Source: Akkermansiaceae bacterium (lineage in GTDB: Bacteria; Verrucomicrobiota; Verrucomicrobiia; Verrucomicrobiales; Akkermansiaceae). From it: DNA of 53,898 nt. The DNA lies in assembly GCA_025354565.1 (NCBI GenBank), contig JANXMQ010000055.1, positions 1-53,898 on the forward strand, written 5' to 3'. Position numbers and translations under genes: made by a program. Positions 17,408 to 25,859 of this stretch are shown here, piece by piece (position 1 is the stretch's first letter; every line of letters starts with the position of its first letter). The notes under the pieces were generated by a model, which was not told where the DNA came from, did no database searches, and saw nothing but the letters and a program-made list of their open reading frames with translations.

Positions 17408-18580
17408 ATGAAACGCAAGGCTTCCCGAAAACCAGCAACGCAGAAGGAAAGTCTCGCGATCCGCCCGGGAAATGACGCACCGCTCAGCCGTACTCAGGTC
17501 GAATTCAACCGACTGATGAAAACCCTCGAAGCCACCAAGGCCAGCCACTCCCGCGAGCAGGCGCGGCTCGACGAGGTGCTCGAAGTTTCCATCCGCGAGC
17601 TGATGCCGCTGGTCGAGGGTCTCAACCGTGCCAACCTGGACATCGTGTTGGGCGGGAGCAGGGCCCTGCAATCGCTCAAACTAACCGCCAAGCGCCGCCG
17701 CTGGTTCGTAGATCTCCTGAGCGGCAAGGCGTCTGAGTTGTTGGCTGATCCCGTGGGGCTTACCGAAGTGGAGCTTGCTGAGTTGCAGGCGATCACCGAG
17801 GAACTCGGGCCATGCGAAGACGAGCGGCGGATGAAGGAAAGCGAGGACGAGGAATTCGACTTTCTGCGCGAGATGCTCGAACAAACCGCGCGCGCCGCAG
17901 GTGTCGAGCTGGACCTCAGCGACCTCGACCCAAGCGCTGATCCCGAGGAATTCGAGCGCACCGTGCGCGAACGCCTCGGCGCGGCCGCCGCGCTTTTTGA
18001 AGACGCGTCCCCAACCGCCAAGCGCACGCGCAAACCCACCAAAGCGCAGGCCGAAAGGGAGCGGAAACGCCTCGAACTGGAGGAAGCCAAAAACCGCGAC
18101 CTCAAATCCCTCTTCAAACAACTCGCCAAAGCCTTCCACCCGGATCTCGAACCCGACCCACTGCTCAAGGAGCACAAAAAAGGCTGGATGCAGCGCCTCA
18201 ACACCGCCTACGCCTCTAACGATCTGCGGGAAATGCTCCAGCTCGAAATGGAATGGCTCGGCGAGGAAGCCACTAACCTCGCCACCGCCGGCGACGAGAA
18301 ACTCAAGGTTTACTGCATGGTCCTCAAAGAACAGATCGACGAGCTCAAGGCGAAGGCCCATCACCTGAAATACGAGCCGCAATACGGTCCGCTCCAGCGG
18401 TTCATCGACCCCTTTTTCGGCACCCTCGCCAATCCGGCGTCAATCAAACGCAAACTCCGCGAGGAGCTGAAACGCCACCACGGAATACTGGAAATCCTTG
18501 ATAAAAACGACGCCAACACCCGCCGCATGATCTACGAGTGGGCCGACGAACACGCCCGCCTTTCGAGCTGTCCGTTTTGA
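17408..18580 (+). CDS. J-domain protein with long coiled N-terminal region
   Basis: A 390-residue, strongly charged protein. Residues 30-130 and 210-240 are predicted helical/coiled by their heptad-like Leu/Glu/Lys pattern. A J-like segment follows, KNRDLKSLFKQLAKAFHPDL with HPD at 244-246, and a helical tail (300-390). The J-domain would recruit an Hsp70. Its internal position and the rest of the protein match no family I can name. ATG 17408 is preferred over the TTG start at 17372. No clear operon partner: the neighbours are remnants. Confidence 0.7.
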   Translation: MKRKASRKPATQKESLAIRPGNDAPLSRTQVEFNRLMKTLEATKASHSREQARLDEVLEVSIRELMPLVEGLNRANLDIVLGGSRALQSLKLTAKRRRWFVDLLSGKASELLADPVGLTEVELAELQAITEELGPCEDERRMKESEDEEFDFLREMLEQTARAAGVELDLSDLDPSADPEEFERTVRERLGAAAALFEDASPTAKRTRKPTKAQAERERKRLELEEAKNRDLKSLFKQLAKAFHPDLEPDPLLKEHKKGWMQRLNTAYASNDLREMLQLEMEWLGEEATNLATAGDEKLKVYCMVLKEQIDELKAKAHHLKYEPQYGPLQRFIDPFFGTLANPASIKRKLREELKRHHGILEILDKNDANTRRMIYEWADEHARLSSCPF

Positions 18581-18589
18581 AAAAACAGA

Positions 18590-18735
18590 GACCGTTCTGG
18601 GGCTTTTGGAGCAACGAGGTATTGGACGCGAAGCAACCGATGATGCGTTGACTTAATGCGATAAGTTCGGCGGGGGATTCGCCGGTGAACATGCCTCCCA
18701 TGATGTGCGGGAAATTGCTTGCGGTGACAGCTTCA
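18590..18735 (-). pseudogene. Short AlaRS-like or unknown remnant
   Basis: The minus strand reads ASNFPHIMGGMFTGESPAEL and a few further residues, then degenerates. FPHIMG also occurs in alaS of this window (residues 984-989), and the DNA shares 19 identical bases (CTCCCATGATGTGCGGGAA) with it. The similarity is too short to decide whether it is a gene fragment from an AlaRS-like protein or chance. Confidence 0.3.
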
Positions 18736-18931
18736 TCGCGTCGCCGAAGATCTTGGTTAGAAACAGGATCTTCTTTCCGTCGTGCGACCAGTCCGCGCGC
18801 TCGCCGAACCAAGTCATCTGCGTGATGTGGGCCGGCAGGTTTTCCTCGGGGCTGGTGGCGGGGGCTGGTGCCTGGGCAAAAGCACCGCCAGATAGCAGAA
18901 GTGATCCGAGGAAAGCGATTTGTGGGTTCAT
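18653..18931 (-). pseudogene. 5' fragment of an exported PD40/TolB-like protein
   Basis: The ORF starts with a signal peptide (MNPQIAFLGSLLLSGGAFAQ) followed by LPAHITQMTWFGERADWSHD and GKKILFLTKIFGDAM, the usual beginning of WD40-like (PD40) beta-propeller proteins from this phylum. After about 60 residues the similarity stops and the sequence becomes unrelated. The propeller is missing, so the gene is a truncated remnant. Confidence 0.65.
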
Positions 18932-19080
18932 GAGAGTTAGAGGGATGGGTCTTATCGGATTAAGTCTTCGAATGAGTTGCTTCCGGAATTTCGAGGTAAA
19001 GCCCAAAGGCGAAAATGCCTTCCTGTGGGTTCCCGGGGGCGGCTTGACATCGCCACAGTAACCCGGCCTGCTCTTTTGAA

Positions 19081-22000
19081 ATGTCTGTTCGAAAGGCCGT
19101 GCCGATTTCAGAGGCGGATTGGAGCATCGCGCCTCGTCCGCCATGGGTGGAGGCGCGCGAACCCGACTGGCAATTCGTGCCTCAGGAGGGATATCCCGTG
19201 ACCTTTCTGTTAATCGACGAACAGCACCATGTCGCCACGCAAGCGGTCTCCTACCATACGTTTCGCCGTGTTCTCACGCATGCCGCGGTGCAGTCGCTCG
19301 GGCAGGCGGAACTGGACTTTGACCCGGCGGCCCATCGCCTGCGGATCCACGAATTATCCGTGTGGCGGCAGAGCATCGCAGGCAATTGGGAAAAACGCTC
19401 CGTCACGCGGCAGGATGATTTCCTGATCCGCCAGCGCGAACAGCAGCTCGAACAGCAAATGCTGAACGGACGGGCGTCCGTCGTGGCGCTGATCGAAGAT
19501 TTACGGGTGGACGACGTGATCGAACTCGCTTGGACGCTGGAGCCACGTGATCCGATGCCAGGACTTCGTTTCACGGCGTTCCAGGCTTTCGCGTGGACCT
19601 GTCCGGTGGCCCGTGTTTCCTACACGTTGCATCTCGACGCCGGCGATCCCGTTTTTTGGCGGATGCACGTCCAACCGGGAATGCCGGAGCCCCCGGTGGA
19701 GGTCAGCGGGGAACAGGTGACCTGGAGTCAGGTGAAGCCTTCTCTCTTTGTGCAGGAGCCTAACGCGCCCGGCGACCAATGGCCGTTTCCGATGCTCGAA
19801 GTGTCGGGCTGGCGAGAGTGGTCCGAAGTCGCGGGTTTCATTGCGGCCCTGTGGGAAGACGCATTGATGGAAGGGGCTGAAGAATCGGCGGCCGAAGTCG
19901 CACGGCTAACGGTGGACGGTGACCTGGCGGCCTCGGTTCGCGCGGCGATCCGATTCGTGCAGGAAAATGTGCGCTATCTGGCCGTGGATTTTGGCCACGG
20001 GGGTGGAATTCTACCGAATGGCGCGGGCACGGTCCTGCGGAGGCGCTTCGGCGATTGCAAAGATAAAACCGTGCTGCTCACCGCGATGCTGCGTGCGCTG
20101 GGCCTGGAGGCATGGCCGCTATTGGTGGCGCCGAACTGGCGTGAAGCGGTTGCCCAGGTGCAGCCGTCCACCGCGGCCTTCGGCCATGCGATCGTGACCT
20201 TCATGCTGGAGGGCAAGCGCTACACCGTGGATCCCACGCTCATCGGGCAGGGCGGCGACCTTGCGCGGATGCTTCCTCCGCCGTACGGCTTCGGCTTGGA
20301 AGTGCGCGAAGGTGCCACCGCCCTGCTTCCTCTCGCGGAGCTTCCTCCGGCTGAACTCCTGCTGATGGAAACCTTCCACCTTGATCGCACGAAACCCGAT
20401 GAAGGTGCCGTGGAGCAGGTGTTGTCCGCCACTTCCTGGCTGGCGAACGACCTGCGGGCGACACTCTTGCGCGGAGGGAACGCGGCTTTTTTCAAGCTGC
20501 GGGCGGAGGCCCTGCAGAAGCATTTCCCCGCTCTCCTTCCCGACGACGGGAATCCGGAGGTCACGGACAATCTCCCGGAGAACCTGATCGAATTGCAGGC
20601 ACGCCATGCCCTCCCCACCTGGGGGCCTGCCGCGGAAGGGCCGCCCGGCAAATTCACCTATGGCGCGCACGGACTTTTTCTCGCACTGGATTACATCGGA
20701 GGGCCGGAAAAGCGCTCTCTGCCATGGGTTCTGCGCCATCCGATGAAGATCCAACACAAAGTGATCGTTAGAGGCCGATGCGTGCAGGCGACCAAGCCGG
20801 AAAAGCACCGTTTCAATGGCCCCGGGTTCAGCTATTCCTGTGACGTGACCGCCCGGCGGCACGAGGTCACCTTTGATTATTGCTGGCAGACAACCGCACC
20901 GAGAATCCTGCCGGAGGAATGGCCGGAGTATTGCAAGGAACGGGCCAAGGCACTCGACCGTGCCGGTGCGAATGTGGCCACGCCGGGCTTCTGGCAGAAC
21001 AAGAAACGCACGAACCTGCGGGGGATCATCAGCGGGGCGTTCGCGCTGATCCTCCTGATCAACTTTCTCTCCCGGTCCTTCCCCGCGCCCGAGCACGGTC
21101 TGGCGAGTGAACCGGCTACGGAACTGGATGATGCCACCCGCAATATGAAAACCGCCTCGGAAGCCATGGGCCGTGGTGACGTGAACATCGCCGAACCTAT
21201 CCTCGAGAAACTGCGTCCTTACTATGCGCGTAGCATTGGCTATCACCTCTTGCGCGCCGAGGCTGCGGTGCGCACCAACCATTTCGACCACGCGAGGGAA
21301 TCGCTTGCGGCCGCCCGCGGGCTGGATGCCTCCAACAACGGCATTGATGTCATCGAGGCGCTGCTGAGCGAAAAACTCGGCGACCTGACGGAGGCGAAGG
21401 GGATCCTCGATCGCGTTCTGTCGCGCGCTCCGAATGATACGGCGGCCCTCCTCGCGCAAGCTCGGGTCGCCGAGCAGCTCGGCGACACCGCCGGCGCGCT
21501 GCAGGGCTGGCAAAAACTGCTGACCCTCCGGCCCGCCTATGCCGACGGGCTTTTGCATTACGCGCTGCTGCTCTGGAAAACCGGTGATCACGAGCGGGCG
21601 GACAAGGCGATCCTAGATGCCATCCAGTCACAGCCAGCGCCCAGTTTCCTGCTCGAGTGCGCGCTTTCGGATTACTATGCCGGCACCGGCCGCTTGCCGG
21701 AATCCGCGGAGGCCGCGGGGCGTGCGGCCAAGCTCGCGCCCAACGTTCCTCCCATTGCCTATCGGAATGCCATGGCACAGGCAAAGGCCGGCAACAAAGC
21801 CGCGGCCATGGATCTCGCCCGGCAAATGACCCGCCAGTTTCCCAAACAGACTTCGGCCTGGAAAGCATTGGCAATTATTTCCGCCACCTCGGACGAGCCC
21901 GGGGTGGCTCGGGATGCATTCCTCAAGTGGCTTGAAATCGCCCCGAACGATTCCGACGCCCATGCCAATTACGGATTTTTTCTCTACAAAACAGGCAACA

Positions 22001-22179
22001 CGCCCGGTGCCCGCGCCGTGCTCGAGAAGGCTTCGCGCACCTTTCCCGGCGATGGCTTGGTGTGGATGAACTACTCGGTGGTGCTCTCGGCCCAAGGTGA
22101 AAGCGTGGCCGCAAGAACGGCCCGGCAAAGGGCCAACGCTTTGATGAGCGACAAAACTCTCAACGGTTTGATGCGCTAA
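19081..22179 (+). CDS. DUF3857/transglutaminase-like protein with TPR tail
   Basis: A 1032-residue protein. Residues 20-260 resemble DUF3857. A transglutaminase-like domain follows (about 280-400) with FGDCKDKTVLLTAMLRALGL (catalytic Cys about 325), FGHAIVTF (His about 368) and YTVDPT (Asp about 384). A membrane segment lies around 646-665 (GIISGAFALILLINFL), then at least eight TPR-type helical repeats run to the end. No signal peptide; it is likely anchored by the single membrane segment. Such proteins are common in Bacteroidetes and Verrucomicrobiota and their role is unknown. Convergent with alaS. Confidence 0.85.
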   Translation: MSVRKAVPISEADWSIAPRPPWVEAREPDWQFVPQEGYPVTFLLIDEQHHVATQAVSYHTFRRVLTHAAVQSLGQAELDFDPAAHRLRIHELSVWRQSIAGNWEKRSVTRQDDFLIRQREQQLEQQMLNGRASVVALIEDLRVDDVIELAWTLEPRDPMPGLRFTAFQAFAWTCPVARVSYTLHLDAGDPVFWRMHVQPGMPEPPVEVSGEQVTWSQVKPSLFVQEPNAPGDQWPFPMLEVSGWREWSEVAGFIAALWEDALMEGAEESAAEVARLTVDGDLAASVRAAIRFVQENVRYLAVDFGHGGGILPNGAGTVLRRRFGDCKDKTVLLTAMLRALGLEAWPLLVAPNWREAVAQVQPSTAAFGHAIVTFMLEGKRYTVDPTLIGQGGDLARMLPPPYGFGLEVREGATALLPLAELPPAELLLMETFHLDRTKPDEGAVEQVLSATSWLANDLRATLLRGGNAAFFKLRAEALQKHFPALLPDDGNPEVTDNLPENLIELQARHALPTWGPAAEGPPGKFTYGAHGLFLALDYIGGPEKRSLPWVLRHPMKIQHKVIVRGRCVQATKPEKHRFNGPGFSYSCDVTARRHEVTFDYCWQTTAPRILPEEWPEYCKERAKALDRAGANVATPGFWQNKKRTNLRGIISGAFALILLINFLSRSFPAPEHGLASEPATELDDATRNMKTASEAMGRGDVNIAEPILEKLRPYYARSIGYHLLRAEAAVRTNHFDHARESLAAARGLDASNNGIDVIEALLSEKLGDLTEAKGILDRVLSRAPNDTAALLAQARVAEQLGDTAGALQGWQKLLTLRPAYADGLLHYALLLWKTGDHERADKAILDAIQSQPAPSFLLECALSDYYAGTGRLPESAEAAGRAAKLAPNVPPIAYRNAMAQAKAGNKAAAMDLARQMTRQFPKQTSAWKALAIISATSDEPGVARDAFLKWLEIAPNDSDAHANYGFFLYKTGNTPGARAVLEKASRTFPGDGLVWMNYSVVLSAQGESVAARTARQRANALMSDKTLNGLMR

Positions 22180-22234
22180 AAATTCGCCGACTTCCAAGCT
22201 CAGGTGGTTGGGATAATGCAGCTCGGGCCGTCCG

Positions 22235-25200
22235 TCAGTTTTTAAAGAGAGCCACGGCGGCGGTTTTCATTTCCGCAAGTTTTGTCCGGTCCGGCGCGGC
22301 ACCCCTCGCCTGGTCCGGCTTGCCGCCGCCTTTGCCGCCGGCGAGGGCGGCGAGGTCGCGGAGGAGGTCGCCGGCTTTGAGGCCTTTCGCGAGGGCGTCC
22401 GGGCCGCAGTGGGTGGCGAGGTGGAGTTTTTCGCCGTCATCCACGATGAGTAGGGCGGGGCCGGTGAATTGCTTTTTCTTGAGGCCGTTTTGGAGTTCTT
22501 GGAGGAGCGAGGCGTCGGCCTCGAAGGAGACGATGATGGGTTTGCCATTCTTCGTCGCTGAATCGATGAGTTCTGATAGAGCCTCGTCTGCTAGAGATGC
22601 AGCTTGGGCGGATTGGATTTTTTTGATCCGCTTCTCGGCTTCGATGGCGGCGGCTTGAGTTTCCTCAAGTGTGCGCATGCCGTGGTCGTAGGTGGCGTTG
22701 ATCTGGGCGATGTCGGCACGCTCGACGAGCATGGCTCCCATGATGTGCGGGAATTCGTGGGCGATGACGGGTTCTCCGCCGAGAGCTGTTAGTTTTTCGT
22801 TGGCGGCTTTGAGTTTGGCGGCGGCGGCTTTAAGATCATGGTCCCATTTCTCTACAATCTCGCGAATGTGGTCCCAGGCGGCTTGGCCGCAGACGGCTTC
22901 AATGCGGCGGACACCGGAGGCGATGGCACCTTCGGATTTGATTTTGAAAAGGCCGATCTCGCGGGTGTTGCGGACGTGGGTGCCGCCGCAAAGTTCTTGC
23001 GAGTAGCCGTTAAGCGCGTGGGGTTCGCCGCCGATTTGGACGACGCGGACGAGGTCGCCGTATTTGTCGCCGAAGAACTGCATGATGTCCGGGCGGCCTT
23101 TGATGGAGGCGTGGGGGACTTCCTTCCAGCTAACCGAATCGTTGGCCTTGATGGAGGCGTTGACCTTTTCTTCCATGGCGGCGAGTTGCTCGGGCGTGAC
23201 GGCGGCGCTGTTGAAATCGAAGCGTAGGCGGTTTTCATCGACCGAGGAACCCTGCTGCGCGGCGTCGGCGGAAACGACTTCGTGGAGCGCCCAGTGGAGA
23301 AGGTGGGTGGCGGAGTGGTGGGCTTCGATGGGGCGGCGGCGTTGGGTGTCGAGACTCAGGACGACCTTGTCGCCGGGTTTGATTGACGATTGATGATTGT
23401 TGATTTCTGATTTTTGAATGATCAGGGCGCGGGCTTTGCCGATTTGTTGGACGCCGGTGACGGGTAGGCTGGGACTGGAAGTCCCAGCCACTTGAAGAGT
23501 TCCGGTGTCGCCGGATTGGCCGCCCATTTCGGCGTAGAAGACGGTCTTGTTAGTGATGACGAAAAGCGCGTCTTCCTGTGGGTGGATTTCGAGGATGGTG
23601 GCTTCGATGCTGTCATTCTCGAAGCCGGTGAACTCGGTGATGGCATCGGTGGAGATGTCGAGGGCGCGGATGATGTTAGATTTTTGAGCGGCGCGGGAAC
23701 GTTCTTGTTGCTCAGCCATGAGTTCATCAAAGCGTGGCATATCCACTTCGAGTCCGAACTCGGCACAGAGAAGTTCGGTGAGATCGATGGGGAACCCAAA
23801 GGTGTCGTAGAGTTCGAAAGCGATGTCTCCAGAAAAAGGGGAGCACACGCGCCCTCGCGTGTTGTCGGAGACGCCCCCGTCTCCGACATGGCCTGCAGGT
23901 TCACAAAACTCCCGGCACCAGGACCAACCATAGTCCCTCGCTTGCGTCACGAGGCCCTCGGTCACTGGATTGCCAATGATATAGTCATATTTTTCGATGA
24001 GATCGGATTCGCTGCGGATCAGCCGGTCAAACGACTCCTGATCCCAAAGGTGTTTGATGTTTTCATTTTTAAGGACGTTTCTCCGTTCCTTGAGGATCTT
24101 GTGTGAGGTAACGGATTTGATTGGCTGGAGAATTTCCGTAAGCGTGTAAAAAGTTGGGTTCGACTCGGAATCGTATGATTTCACCTGTGGCTCGAAAAGG
24201 AGGTGGACGTGATCCGGCATGACGCACGCGGCGTAGAGGTGGATCTGATTGAGCGAACGGGAGTAAAGGATGGAGTCGAGGACGATGGTGCGTTCGGCTT
24301 CGCTGAGGATGTCGCGGTCCCGGGTGGTGAAGGTGATCATGTATTTCCCCCATGGGCGCTCGAAGTGGGGAAGATTGCGGCGGGTGAAGGTGGGTTCGGA
24401 CGCTTTGGGTGAATTCGGGCCAATCTGAGGCGAGGGCGCCTCAGATAACACGCGAGGGCGCGTGTGCTCCCCGAAGAGTTTCAGACCACGATCCAGCGTT
24501 TGGTTAAAGCTGGATTCTTCCTGTTCGAGTGTTTGTCTAACGACATCCTGGCGGTTTATCAGTTCAGGAAATACCCCGCCCATTTCGCTGACGAGGGTTT
24601 CCACGAGCCCGCCGAAGAACGGCTTTTCTCCTGAGAATCCAAGCTGGCGGCCGTATCTAACGGCGCGGCGGAGGATGCGGCGGAGGACGTAGTTTCTGCC
24701 GTTGTTGCCGGGCATGATGCCGTCGGCGATGGAGAATGATAGAGTCCGCAGGTGGTCGGCGATGACGCGGAAGGCGATAGCGGTTTTCATTTCCTCGGTG
24801 AAGAGGGAACGGTCGGCACCGAGTTCGGGATAGATGTTAGAATACTTTTTTCCGCTGAGTTCTTCGAGCTTGCGGAAGATCGGTTGGAAGACGTCGGTGG
24901 CGTAGTTGCTAGGCTTTTCCGAGAAGTCGGTGAAGCCTTTGGTGTTCTGGATGATCGAACAGGCGCGCTCGAAGCCCATGCCGGTATCGACGTGTTTGGC
25001 GGGGAGCTCGCGGAAGCTGCCGTCGGCCTCGGCGTTGTATTGGATGAAGACGAGGTTCCAGATCTCGATGCAGAGGTCGGAGTCGTTGTTGACCAGGTTG
25101 CGGCCGGTGATGGGGTTGCCTTCGGGTGTTAGATCGACGTGAAGTTCGGAGCAGGGGCCGCAGGGGCCGGTTTCGCCCATCATCCAGAAGTTGTCTTTGA

Positions 25201-25702
25201 CGTTGCCGTGGACGATTTGGACGGCGGGATCACAGCCTTTGGAAACGAAGAGGGCGGCCCAGATGTCGTAGGCTTCCTGGTCGAAGTTGCCGGGATCGCC
25301 TTCCTTCGGCGCGTAAACGGAGGCGTAGAGGCGGTGCGCGGGCAGACCCCAGCGTTCGACGACGAGTTCCCAGGCCCAGGCGATGGCTTCCTTTTTGAAA
25401 TAGTTGCCGAACGACCAGTTTCCTAACATTTCGAAGAACGTGTGGTGATAGGTGTCGTAGCCGACATCCTCGAGATCGTTGTGCTTGCCGCCGGCGCGGA
25501 TGCATTTTTGGGTATCGGCGGCGCGCGGTGGATCGTAGGGGGCTTTTTCGACGCCCAGGAAATACGGGACGAACGGGTTCATCCCGGCGTTCGTGAACAG
25601 CAGGCCGGGCGACTGGGGGAGCAGCGAGGCGGAGGGGACGATGGTGTGCTGTTTTTCTCTGAAAAAATCGAGGAACGATTGGCGGATTTCGGCGGAGGTC
25701 AT
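22235..25702 (-). CDS. alaS: Alanyl-tRNA synthetase with an in-frame transposase insertion
   Basis: A single 1155-codon frame. Class II catalytic core 1-410 (FTNAGMNPFVPYFLG, HHTFFEMLGNWSFGNYF, ETGPCGPCSE), then about 212 foreign residues (412-623), then the AlaRS frame resumes at FSGDIAFELYDTFGFPIDL. The editing domain carries HHSATHLLH and CGGTH (zinc/catalytic residues), and a C-terminal DHHA1-type domain follows. Without the insertion the enzyme would be about 944 residues. The foreign part is a Y1/RAYT transposase with terminal hairpins. Two further repeat-derived segments lie in the editing domain (23467-23489, about 23379-23410). The enzyme is essential, so the protein must either tolerate the insertion or another alaS copy must exist. 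Confidence 0.92.
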   Translation of the reverse strand: MTSAEIRQSFLDFFREKQHTIVPSASLLPQSPGLLFTNAGMNPFVPYFLGVEKAPYDPPRAADTQKCIRAGGKHNDLEDVGYDTYHHTFFEMLGNWSFGNYFKKEAIAWAWELVVERWGLPAHRLYASVYAPKEGDPGNFDQEAYDIWAALFVSKGCDPAVQIVHGNVKDNFWMMGETGPCGPCSELHVDLTPEGNPITGRNLVNNDSDLCIEIWNLVFIQYNAEADGSFRELPAKHVDTGMGFERACSIIQNTKGFTDFSEKPSNYATDVFQPIFRKLEELSGKKYSNIYPELGADRSLFTEEMKTAIAFRVIADHLRTLSFSIADGIMPGNNGRNYVLRRILRRAVRYGRQLGFSGEKPFFGGLVETLVSEMGGVFPELINRQDVVRQTLEQEESSFNQTLDRGLKLFGEHTRPRVLSEAPSPQIGPNSPKASEPTFTRRNLPHFERPWGKYMITFTTRDRDILSEAERTIVLDSILYSRSLNQIHLYAACVMPDHVHLLFEPQVKSYDSESNPTFYTLTEILQPIKSVTSHKILKERRNVLKNENIKHLWDQESFDRLIRSESDLIEKYDYIIGNPVTEGLVTQARDYGWSWCREFCEPAGHVGDGGVSDNTRGRVCSPFSGDIAFELYDTFGFPIDLTELLCAEFGLEVDMPRFDELMAEQQERSRAAQKSNIIRALDISTDAITEFTGFENDSIEATILEIHPQEDALFVITNKTVFYAEMGGQSGDTGTLQVAGTSSPSLPVTGVQQIGKARALIIQKSEINNHQSSIKPGDKVVLSLDTQRRRPIEAHHSATHLLHWALHEVVSADAAQQGSSVDENRLRFDFNSAAVTPEQLAAMEEKVNASIKANDSVSWKEVPHASIKGRPDIMQFFGDKYGDLVRVVQIGGEPHALNGYSQELCGGTHVRNTREIGLFKIKSEGAIASGVRRIEAVCGQAAWDHIREIVEKWDHDLKAAAAKLKAANEKLTALGGEPVIAHEFPHIMGAMLVERADIAQINATYDHGMRTLEETQAAAIEAEKRIKKIQSAQAASLADEALSELIDSATKNGKPIIVSFEADASLLQELQNGLKKKQFTGPALLIVDDGEKLHLATHCGPDALAKGLKAGDLLRDLAALAGGKGGGKPDQARGAAPDRTKLAEMKTAAVALFKN
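23379..23410. repeat. Dispersed AT-rich repeat inside alaS
   Basis: GATTGACGATTGATGATTG followed by TTGATTT recurs in variant form at 52356-52388, and inverted at 52311-52325. Here it is translated within the AlaRS editing domain as part of SEINNHQSSIKPG, an insertion-like loop. Confidence 0.6.
23467..23489. repeat. Perfect palindrome inside alaS
   Basis: The arms GGCTGGGACT and AGTCCCAGCC enclose a GGA loop. In the alaS frame it encodes TSSPSLP between two editing-domain strands. It looks like a short mobile palindrome captured in the coding sequence. Confidence 0.65.
23838..24472 (-). mobile_element. REP/RAYT element inserted in alaS
   Basis: A 635-bp element bounded by perfect 26-bp inverted terminal repeats (23838-23863 and 24447-24472). 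Each holds a hairpin with arms ACACGCG/CGCGTGT. A second perfect hairpin lies inside each end: 23864-23887 (10-bp arms) and 24425-24444 (8-bp arms). Between them the minus strand encodes a Y1/RAYT domain: RRNLPHFERPWGKYMITF, the HUH motif MPDHVHLLF and a C-terminal block WDQESFDRLIRSESD, YIIGNPVTEGLVTQARDYGW. The position where many relatives have Tyr (ES-Y-DR) appears to be Phe, so transposition activity is uncertain. An internal ATG at 24340 could allow separate translation. Confidence 0.88.
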
Positions 25703-25728
25703 GGGGACTGTTTTGGGAAGATGGGATC

Positions 25729-25771
25729 GGGGCGAGACGCCCCTGCAACGGTCTGGCGCGAGACGCGCCAG
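25729..25771. repeat. Tandem pair of REP-like hairpins
   Basis: Two perfect hairpins with AGA loops: arms GGGGCG/CGCCCC (25729-25743) and CTGGCGCG/CGCGCCAG (25753-25771). They lie between alaS and the upstream acyltransferase gene. Their GCG-AGA-CGC core resembles the GCG-AGGG-CGC hairpins bounding the element in alaS. Confidence 0.7.
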
Positions 25772-25859
25772 CCACTGCGTGAAGGGCGGTGAAGATGCAG
25801 GAAGGCCGGGGACGGTGTAAAGCCTTGGCTAAATCGGTGATGAGGGGCAAGCGGGCCGC

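Noticed and set aside
17494-18382. Two minus-strand ORFs of over 230 codons
   Set aside because: Ser/Arg-rich and Phe/Glu-rich mirror frames of the J-domain gene.
20119-21591. Long minus-strand ORF (490 codons) within the transglutaminase/TPR gene
   Set aside because: Antisense to a gene with clear catalytic motifs; the translation is Arg-rich without domains.
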